Shown: piece by piece, positions 58,245 to 64,000 of the stretch
Numbering within the stretch: the first letter of the stretch is position 1
Layout: every line of letters begins with the position of its first letter
Assembly (NCBI GenBank): GCA_005503065.1
Contig: SCOE01000014.1
Span: forward strand, 1 to 64,000
DNA from: Comamonadaceae bacterium ALPHA2B
Lineage (GTDB): Bacteria > Pseudomonadota > Gammaproteobacteria > Burkholderiales > Burkholderiaceae_C
Direction: 5' to 3'
DNA length: 64,000 nt
The notes under the pieces: generated by a model
Databases searched by the model: none
What the model saw: the letters and a program-made list of their open reading frames with translations, nothing else
What the model was told of the DNA's origin: nothing
Made by a program: the position numbers and the translations under genes

Positions 58245-59828
58245 TCAGGCGGCGACATCGTGCGGCATGACGCTCCACACGCTGGTGGCGTCGGGCGCCA
58301 GGGCATCCTGCGACCGGGTCTCCAGCCACAGGCGCTGCAGCAGGTTCTGCGCCACCTGCAGGCGGTAGTCGGCGCTGGCGCGCATGTCGGTCAGCGGCTT
58401 GAAGTCCTGCGCCAGGGCGGCCTTCGCGGCATCGACGCTGGCCTGCGTCCAGGGCCGGCCGGTCAGGGCCGCCTCGGCCTGGGCGGCGCGTTTCACGATG
58501 GCGGCCATGCCGCCGTAGGCCAGGCGCACGCTGCGCACGGTGTCTCCGTCGAGCTCGATCGCGAAGCCCGCGCACAGCGCCGAGATGTCGCAGTCGAAGC
58601 GCTTGCTGATCTTGTAGCCGCGCAGTTGGCGGCCGAAGGCCGACAGCGGGATGGACAGACCCTGCACGAACTCGCCCGGCTCCAGCCGGTTCTTCATGTA
58701 GTCGACGTAGAAGTCGGGCAGCGGCATGCGGCGCACCGCCTTGCCCTTGCGCAGCACGATCTGCGCATCGAGCGCCATCAGGATCGGCGGCGAGTCGCCG
58801 ATCGGCGAGCCGTTGGCCACGTTGCCGCCCAGGGTGCCGGCATTCCGGATGGGCGGCGAGGCGAAGCGCAGCCACACGTCCTGCAGCGTCGGCGCGCGGC
58901 GCACGATGGCGCGCCAGGCCTCTTCCAGCGACGCGCCGGCGCCGATGTGGAGCGCGTCGCCTGCCTCGCCGATGCGCTTGAGCTCGGCCACGTCGCCGAC
59001 GTAGAGGATGTCGCCCAGGTCGCGGAACTGCTTGTTGACCCACAGGCCGACGTCGGTCGAGCCGGCCAGGATGCGCGCCTGCGGATGCGCCTCGCGCAGC
59101 GCCGCGAACGCGTCGAGCGTGACCGGCGCCATGAAGCGGTCGGTGCGCTGGCCCAGCGGCGCGACGTAGTCGAAGGTGCCCTCGCGCTTCAGGCCCTGCA
59201 ACGCAGCCACCACCGGCACGGTGTCGAGCCGCACGGCGGGCAGGTCGAACATCTTCTGCCCGGCATCGAGGATCGGCCGGTAGCCGGTGCAGCGGCACAG
59301 GTTGCCCGACAGTTCGTCGGCCAGCTGCTGGCGGGTGGGTGCGGTGCCCGCCTCGCTGTGGTGCTCGTAGGTCGCCCACAGCGACATGACGAAGCCGGGC
59401 GTGCAGAAGCCGCATTGCGAGCCGTGGCAGTCCACCATCGCCTGTTGCACCGGATGCAGCTCGCGCACCGGGTGCTTGCTGTGGCGCTCGCCGTCATGGA
59501 CGTGGCCGCACTGCTGCTTGAGGTCCTCGACGGTGAACAGCGCCTTGCCCTGCAGCGTGGGCAGGAACTGGATGCAGGCGTTGACAGTCTGCAACTGCAG
59601 CCCGCCCACGGCGCCGGGTGCGCCCTCGGCCGCCAGCTCGCCGATGACCACGGTGCAGGCGCCGCAGTCGCCCTCGTTGCAGCCCTCCTTGGTGCCGGTG
59701 CACCGCGCATCCTCGCGCAGCCAGTCGAGAACCGAGCGGGTGGGGTGGACGTCCCGGACCTCGACCACCTGGCCGCGGTGGAAGAAACGGATGGGCTGCG
59801 CGGGGCGGGCGTTGGGCGTGTCGTTCAT
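58245..59828 (-). CDS. xdhA: Xanthine dehydrogenase, FeS/FAD subunit
   Basis: A 527-residue small subunit. The plant-ferredoxin [2Fe-2S] site uses Cys43, Cys50, Cys55 and Cys58 (CTGTKEGCNEGDCGAC); the second cluster uses CGFCTP (139-142) and CRCTGY (178-180). The FAD domain follows with LAGSTDVGLWVNK near 248 and IRNAGTLGGNVANGSPIGDSPP near 330, and the CO-dehydrogenase flavoprotein C-terminal domain ends near 500. ATG 59828 starts the protein as MNDTPNARPA; an in-frame ATG 11 codons upstream (59861) is also possible, since neither has a strong ribosome site. It is promoter-proximal in the xdhAB unit. Confidence 0.95.
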   Translation of the reverse strand: MNDTPNARPAQPIRFFHRGQVVEVRDVHPTRSVLDWLREDARCTGTKEGCNEGDCGACTVVIGELAAEGAPGAVGGLQLQTVNACIQFLPTLQGKALFTVEDLKQQCGHVHDGERHSKHPVRELHPVQQAMVDCHGSQCGFCTPGFVMSLWATYEHHSEAGTAPTRQQLADELSGNLCRCTGYRPILDAGQKMFDLPAVRLDTVPVVAALQGLKREGTFDYVAPLGQRTDRFMAPVTLDAFAALREAHPQARILAGSTDVGLWVNKQFRDLGDILYVGDVAELKRIGEAGDALHIGAGASLEEAWRAIVRRAPTLQDVWLRFASPPIRNAGTLGGNVANGSPIGDSPPILMALDAQIVLRKGKAVRRMPLPDFYVDYMKNRLEPGEFVQGLSIPLSAFGRQLRGYKISKRFDCDISALCAGFAIELDGDTVRSVRLAYGGMAAIVKRAAQAEAALTGRPWTQASVDAAKAALAQDFKPLTDMRASADYRLQVAQNLLQRLWLETRSQDALAPDATSVWSVMPHDVAA

Positions 59829-60080
59829 GTGGGCGTTCGTGGGCGGGCAACGGGCCGGCATGGCGTTCGGGCCCTGGCCGGCATGTTCGCCCCTGCATCG
59901 GCGCCAGGCATACGCGCCGCGTCATAGGGCTTATGCGCAGGCCGGTATGGAGCATACGGGTAAGCCCGCATGGGCGTCGAGCAATTCCCGCGCCACGCAC
60001 CCCGCCGCGCGCCCGGCGCGGCCCGGCCTGGTGCACCCGCGCGCCCCGCGCAGGTGCCCCGCCCTGCCCTGCCCCTCGGC

Positions 60081-61514
60081 TCAGCGGCTGCCGGCCATCT
60101 CGCGCCGTGCAGGCAGCAGCGTCGGCAGTCCGCAGGGCAGGAACCGGCCCTGCCCGGCCTGCCCGAGGTAGCGCGTGCCGTCCCACACGACCTGGCCGCG
60201 CGCAATGGTCGTGCCGGGCCAGGCGGCCAGGCGCATGCCCTCGTAGGGCGTGTAGTCGACGGCATGGTGGAGCATGCCGTTGTGCAGCACGAACTCGCGC
60301 TCGTCCCAGATGACCAGGTCGGCGTCGCCGCCCACCGCGATGGTGCCCTTGCGCGGGTGCAGCCCGTAAGCCTTGGCGGGGTTGGTCGCCGTCAGTTCGA
60401 CGAACTTCTGCGGCGTGATGCGACCGCCCAGCACGCCTTCGGACCACAGCAGCGCCATGCGCGTCTCGATGCCGGGAATGCCGTTGGGGATGTGGTTGAA
60501 GGGCACCTCCTCGCCGGCGGGATGCTTGCCGCCCTCGCCCTCGAAGTTGTAGGGCGCATGGTCGGACGAGATCACGGTGAACAGCCCGTCGGCCAGGCCG
60601 TCCCAGATCACCTGCTGGTTGGCCTTGTCACGCGGCGGCGGGCTGCAGACGCACTTGGCGCCCTCGTAGCTGTCGTCGATGCCCAGGTCCTCGGCCGTCA
60701 GGAACAGGTACTGCGGGCAGGTCTCGGCGAAGACCTGCAGGCCGTGCGCACGGCCCCAGCGGATCTGCTCCACCGCCTCGCGGCCCGAGACGTGCACGAT
60801 GAGGATCGGCACGTCGACCAGCTCGGACAGTGCGATCGCCCGGTGCGTGGCCTCGCGCTCCACCAGCAGCGGCCGGGCATGCGCGTGGTAGCGCGGCGCC
60901 GTCTTGCCCGCAGCCTGCAGCCGGCCGGTCAGCCAGGCGATGCAGTCGGAGTTCTCGGCATGGATCATGGCCATGGCGCCGTGCGAGCGGGCCACGTCCA
61001 GCACCTCGAGGATCTGCCGGTCGTCCAGCTTCATGTCGTCGTAGGTCATGTAGATCTTGAACGACGTGTAGCCCTCCGCGATCAGCGCCGGCAGCTCCTC
61101 CTTCAGCACCGTCGGCGTGGGGTCGCTGACGATGAGGTGGAAGGCGTAGTCGATGCACGACTTGCCGTCTGCGCGGCGGTGGTAGTCGTCCACCGCCTCA
61201 CGCAGCGACTGGCCCTTGTGCTGCGCCGCGAAGGGGATCACCGTGGTCGTGCCGCCGCAGGCGGCCGAGCGCGAACCGGTGAGGAAGTCGTCGGCCGACA
61301 CCACGGGCGGGGCCTGCGGCTGGTCGAGGTGGCAGTGGGTGTCGACGCCGCCGGGCGTGACGGCCCGGCCGGCTGCATCGATCTCGCGCGTGCCGGGGCC
61401 CAGGCCCAGGCCGAGCTGGACCACGCGGCCATCGCGCACGCCGATGTCGCAGTGGAAGATGTCGCTGGCCGTCACGGCCTGCGCGTTGCGGATGACGAGG
61501 TCGAAATCGGCCAT
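60081..61514 (-). CDS. hydA: D-hydantoinase / dihydropyrimidinase
   Basis: A 477-residue cyclic amidohydrolase that opens hydantoins or dihydropyrimidines. The binuclear metal site starts GGVDTHCHLDQP (His60 and His62); the carbamylated Lys is in SFKIYMTYDD near 150; the other ligands are in MIHAENSD, ILIVHVSGREAVEQI and ISSDHAPYN. These are hallmarks of the hydantoinase/dihydropyrimidinase branch rather than allantoinase or dihydroorotase. ATG 61514 gives the usual length. It follows the ABC permease gene by 19 bases, so it shares that operon; the partner carbamoylase is not in the window. Confidence 0.9.
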   Translation of the reverse strand: MADFDLVIRNAQAVTASDIFHCDIGVRDGRVVQLGLGLGPGTREIDAAGRAVTPGGVDTHCHLDQPQAPPVVSADDFLTGSRSAACGGTTTVIPFAAQHKGQSLREAVDDYHRRADGKSCIDYAFHLIVSDPTPTVLKEELPALIAEGYTSFKIYMTYDDMKLDDRQILEVLDVARSHGAMAMIHAENSDCIAWLTGRLQAAGKTAPRYHAHARPLLVEREATHRAIALSELVDVPILIVHVSGREAVEQIRWGRAHGLQVFAETCPQYLFLTAEDLGIDDSYEGAKCVCSPPPRDKANQQVIWDGLADGLFTVISSDHAPYNFEGEGGKHPAGEEVPFNHIPNGIPGIETRMALLWSEGVLGGRITPQKFVELTATNPAKAYGLHPRKGTIAVGGDADLVIWDEREFVLHNGMLHHAVDYTPYEGMRLAAWPGTTIARGQVVWDGTRYLGQAGQGRFLPCGLPTLLPARREMAGSR

Positions 61515-61533
61515 GGGGTCTGCGGTGTGGGTA

Positions 61534-62244
61534 TCAGCGCGCCATCGCGACGCGGGGAATCGGAGCCTTCTTGCTGCTGCGAGGCGCATAGCCCTTGCCG
61601 TAGTGGCGTTCCAGGCGCACCTGCACGAGGTTCCACAGCGTCGTGAGCACGAGGTAGTAGCAGGCCGCCACGCAATACAGCTCCAGCACCTCGAATTTCA
61701 TCTGCATCAGCACCTGGCTGCGGCGCATCAGCTCTTCCATCGAGATCACCGACGCGAGCGAGGTCGCCTTCAGCAGCCCGTTCACCGAGTTGCCCAGCGG
61801 CGGGATGATGATGCGGATCACCTGCGGGAGCGTGACCAGCCGCAGCGTGGCCACGCGCGACAGGCTCAGCGCCTTGGCGGCCTCGACCTGGCCCTTGGCC
61901 ACCGCCGAGAAGCCGGCGCGGATGGTCTCGGACAGGTAGGCCGCCTCATTGAGGCTGAGCGCCAGCACCGCCGAGGTGAGCACGTCCAGCCGGATGCCCA
62001 GTTGCGGCAGGCCGGTGTAGATGATGACCAGCTGCACCAGCAGCGGCGTGCCGCGGAACACCCACACGTAGAAGCGTGCAGGTGCGTTGAACAGCCGGTT
62101 GGTCGACATGCTGCCCAGCGCCAGCGGCAGGGCCAGCACCAGGCCGATGGCGATGGTGGCCACCGTCAGGCCGATCGTGATGCCGACGCCGCCCAGCAGG
62201 TACGGGTTGATCAGGTACGACAGGAAAGCGTCGACATTGAACAC
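61534..62244 (-). CDS. Amino-acid-type ABC transporter permease (GTG start)
   Basis: A 236-residue inner-membrane permease of the HisM/GlnP (polar amino acid) family with five hydrophobic segments. The N-terminal GGVGITIGLTVATIAIGLVLALPLAL and ARFYVWVFRGTPLLVQLVIIYTGLP are typical, as is the EAA loop EAAKALSLSRVATLRLVTLPQ that docks onto the ATPase. The start is GTG 62244, with a GAGGA site 7 bases upstream. It lies between the binding protein and hydantoinase genes. Only one permease and no ATPase gene is seen here. Confidence 0.92.
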   Translation of the reverse strand: MFNVDAFLSYLINPYLLGGVGITIGLTVATIAIGLVLALPLALGSMSTNRLFNAPARFYVWVFRGTPLLVQLVIIYTGLPQLGIRLDVLTSAVLALSLNEAAYLSETIRAGFSAVAKGQVEAAKALSLSRVATLRLVTLPQVIRIIIPPLGNSVNGLLKATSLASVISMEELMRRSQVLMQMKFEVLELYCVAACYYLVLTTLWNLVQVRLERHYGKGYAPRSSKKAPIPRVAMAR

Positions 62245-62262
62245 GGCCGGTCCTCGGGATGC

Positions 62263-63105
62263 TTACTTGGGTGCCGGGCCGGTGCCGCGGATGGCGAAGT
62301 TCTTGACGTCCTTCAGGCGCGTCATCTTGAACTTGTCGAACAGCTGGTCGTAGACGCCCTCGGCCTTCAGCTCGTCCAGCGCCTTGGCCGCTGCTTCGGC
62401 CGCGCCCTTGGTGCGGAAGGCGAGCGTGATGTCGGTGCCGTTGATGCCGCTCAGCCACACCTTGGCGATGCCGCGCTCCTCGAAGGCCTTGGCGGTCTCG
62501 TCGATGTTGATGCCCGCCTCGAGCTGGCCGGCGCGCAGGGCGGCCGTCGTCTCCGAGGCGGTCGCGAAGGTGCGGAAGTCGATGGTCTTCTCGCCCTTGG
62601 CGACCATGGCGGCGTTGTACTCGCGCGCCTTGCGTTCCTGGTAGGTGCCGGTCTCGATGCCCACCACGTGGCCTGCGAGGTCTTCGAACTTGGTGATCTT
62701 CAGCTTGCTGCTCGGCACCGTGTAGATGCTCATCGCCTGCTGGCCGTAGGGGATCATGAACATGAGCTTGGAACGCTCCTCGGTCCAGAACATGCCGGTG
62801 TTGATGAGGTCGAAGCGGCCGGCTTGCATGGCAGGGATCATGGGCGGCATGTCCATGCGGATGAAGACGGGCTCGAGGCACAGCTTCTTGGCGACGGCCT
62901 TGCCGAGCTCGACGTTCAGGCCCTGCAGCTCGCCCTTCTCGTCGACGAACTGCTGCGGGGGCAGCGTGGGGTTGATGGACATCTGCAGCTTGCCGGGCGT
63001 CACGAGCTGATCGGCCGCGACCTTGGGCGTGCAGCTCTGTGCGAAGGCCGGAAGGGTGGCTGCGGCGCCAAGGACGAGGCCGACGATGAGGTGGGTGTGT
63101 TTCAT
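62263..63105 (-). CDS. Amino-acid-type ABC transporter substrate-binding protein
   Basis: A 280-residue periplasmic receptor (family 3). A signal peptide (about 1-22, ending LPAFA-QS) precedes the bilobed domain: PPQQFVDEKGELQGLNVELGKAVAKKL, FDLINTGMFWTEERSKLMFMIPYGQQ, and DLAGHVVGIETGTYQERKAREYN are the recurrent family blocks. It precedes its permease by 18 bases. Coupling to a hydantoinase suggests the ligand is a hydantoin, carbamoyl amino acid or similar compound. Confidence 0.92.
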   Translation of the reverse strand: MKHTHLIVGLVLGAAATLPAFAQSCTPKVAADQLVTPGKLQMSINPTLPPQQFVDEKGELQGLNVELGKAVAKKLCLEPVFIRMDMPPMIPAMQAGRFDLINTGMFWTEERSKLMFMIPYGQQAMSIYTVPSSKLKITKFEDLAGHVVGIETGTYQERKAREYNAAMVAKGEKTIDFRTFATASETTAALRAGQLEAGINIDETAKAFEERGIAKVWLSGINGTDITLAFRTKGAAEAAAKALDELKAEGVYDQLFDKFKMTRLKDVKNFAIRGTGPAPK

Positions 63106-63196
63106 GATGAGGTGATGGAGCGGAGTGGTTGAAGAACAGGAAGGAGTTAGCAAGAAGCGGGCACGCACAGACGAAGAGGGAATCAAAGAATCCGGC

Positions 63197-63664
63197 TCAA
63201 AGCACTGCGTCATCGCGGCATGCGACGAGCGCCGCATGCTGTGCCTCGATGACGCATTCGCCGCGTTGATTGACGAGCTGCAGGGCCTCGGTCACCACGC
63301 CGCGTCCGCCCTTGGAAGACAGGCGCTTGTCGACGAAGCGGAAGCTCACGTGCACCTCGTCGCCGGCCACCACCGGCCGCGCGAAGCGCACGCCGTCCCA
63401 GCCCAGCGACGCAATGGAGCTGTTCTCGTAGAGGCCCATCGCGGTCTTCAGGCCTTCCATGAGCGACAGGCCGAACAGGCCATGGGCGATGACGCCGGGA
63501 AAGCCGCGCGACTTCGCGTACGCCGCATCGGTGTGCAGTGGATGGTGGTCCTGCGTGAGATCGCAGAATTGCGCGATCGCCTCTGCACTGACGATGTGCG
63601 TGGCGCTGCGCATCTCGGTGCCGACCACCACGTCCTCGAACCAGAGTTCCTTCGACGCGCTCAT
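63197..63664 (-). CDS. MaoC family dehydratase
   Basis: A 155-residue hot-dog-fold protein of the (R)-specific enoyl-CoA hydratase/MaoC group. The hydratase motif is FCDLTQDHHPLHTDAAYAKSRGFPGVIAHGLFGLSLMEGL (about 33-72), with the catalytic Asp of the D-x-x-x-x-H pair and the downstream Gly-x-x-x-His region. It hydrates or dehydrates 2-enoyl/3-hydroxyacyl-CoA thioesters. Its ATG overlaps the CoA-transferase stop (ATGA), so it is translationally coupled to it. It is followed by the binding-protein gene after a 91-base gap. Confidence 0.9.
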   Translation of the reverse strand: MSASKELWFEDVVVGTEMRSATHIVSAEAIAQFCDLTQDHHPLHTDAAYAKSRGFPGVIAHGLFGLSLMEGLKTAMGLYENSSIASLGWDGVRFARPVVAGDEVHVSFRFVDKRLSSKGGRGVVTEALQLVNQRGECVIEAQHAALVACRDDAVL

Positions 63665-64000
63665 CGTGCAGCCTCCGGGTGATGCGCGTCGCGCGCGACG
63701 TGGCGGGGCGGCTGTGCGACGAAGGCATCGTGCAGGCCCATCGCTCCGGCGCGGAAGATGCGCGGATCCATCGTCCTGAGCGACTCGCTCACGCGGACGT
63801 CGAAGCCGATGTGGTCGAGCACGTCCTCCTTCAGGCGCACGCCCGGCGCGACCTCGGTCAGGACGATGCCATCGGCCTCGAGCTCGAACACGGCACGGTC
63901 GGTGATGAAGCTCACCTGCTGGCCGCGCTCGCGCGCGAGCTTGCCCGAGAAGCTGATCTGCCCCACGGCCGGCACGAACTTGCGGAACTTGCCGTCGCGG
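63661..64000 (-). CDS. Acyl-CoA:carboxylate CoA-transferase, C-terminal fragment
   Basis: The gene begins beyond the right edge; only the last 112 residues are visible. FVPAVGQISFSGKLARERGQ, then VSFITDRAVFELEADGIVLTEVAPGV and LKEDVLDHIGFDVRVSESLRTMD, match the end of long single-chain CoA-transferases of the YdiF/propionate CoA-transferase type. These move CoA from an acyl-CoA to a carboxylate. The stop overlaps the MaoC start. The pairing with MaoC implies a catabolic or thioester-recycling operon. Confidence 0.82.
   Translation of the reverse strand, partial: RDGKFRKFVPAVGQISFSGKLARERGQQVSFITDRAVFELEADGIVLTEVAPGVRLKEDVLDHIGFDVRVSESLRTMDPRIFRAGAMGLHDAFVAQPPRHVARDAHHPEAAR

Noticed and set aside
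59829-60080. Palindromic GCATA...TATGC region upstream of xdhA as a LysR site
   Set aside because: Arms are only five bases, spacing is loose, and no second site supports it. The promoter is probably here, but I could not define it.

Overview
The window looks like chromosome of a high-GC betaproteobacterium of the order Burkholderiales, most likely family Comamonadaceae (Variovorax/Acidovorax-like). This rests on protein character (MurB, YajQ, PrfB, PepN, Fbp, XdhAB, a Bug-type receptor), strong G/C third-position bias, and a family of short intergenic hairpins of the form GCTAT-N-ATAGC followed by a GC-rich arm, which recurs six times. Genus is an inference; no rRNA is present. No phage, transposase, integrase, CRISPR or plasmid gene was seen.

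Layout. 1-5.9 kb: housekeeping genes (glycine-rich membrane protein cut by the left edge, murB, yajQ, a periplasmic aspartic protease, an FHA protein, and a ybaK-plsY-ridA operon). 5.3-10.4 kb: a catabolic cluster under a LacI-family repressor (VOC and CMD proteins, two SDRs, a Bug-type binding protein) with a perfect 20-bp palindromic operator in the divergent promoter. 10.4-12.9 kb: Tas-like aldo-keto reductase, alpha/beta hydrolase, small acidic protein. 13.1-19.2 kb: a translationally coupled signalling operon (CHASE3-GAF-like hybrid kinase with three receivers, CheR, a receiver-less CheB, a receiver-kinase) with no CheA, CheW or chemoreceptor. 19.2-19.95 kb: a gene-free gap with repeats. 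19.95-26.66 kb: prfB with its programmed +1 frameshift, a lipoprotein, HAD phosphatase, pepN, fbp and tRNA-Thr(CGU).

26.66-32.4 kb is an accessory block of visibly lower GC just after the tRNA: a secreted protein of unknown function, a winged-helix protein, a BamE-like/OmpA lipoprotein, a LysM-FecR protein and a CHASE2 histidine kinase. The OmpA and FecR genes point away from each other and both lack their 5' ends at the same base junction (28890/28891), as if their shared promoter and both signal peptides had been deleted. 32.5-39.7 kb is mostly housekeeping: class V aminotransferase, secreted nuclease, CNNM/CorC protein, apaH, rhlE-type helicase, zinc metallopeptidase.

39.7-64 kb runs almost entirely on the minus strand and is dominated by purine and nucleobase salvage: dcd, guanine deaminase, two BMP-family nucleoside-binding proteins, adenine deaminase, a complete BMP-type ABC transporter, an AzgA-type nucleobase permease, a LysR regulator, xanthine dehydrogenase (xdhA, xdhB) and a D-hydantoinase/dihydropyrimidinase with an amino-acid-type ABC permease and binding protein. 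Together these could import nucleosides or bases, deaminate adenine and guanine, and oxidise hypoxanthine and xanthine to urate. An acyl-CoA synthetase, an MFS transporter and a monooxygenase-fold protein are interspersed, and the window ends in a MaoC / CoA-transferase pair cut by the right edge.
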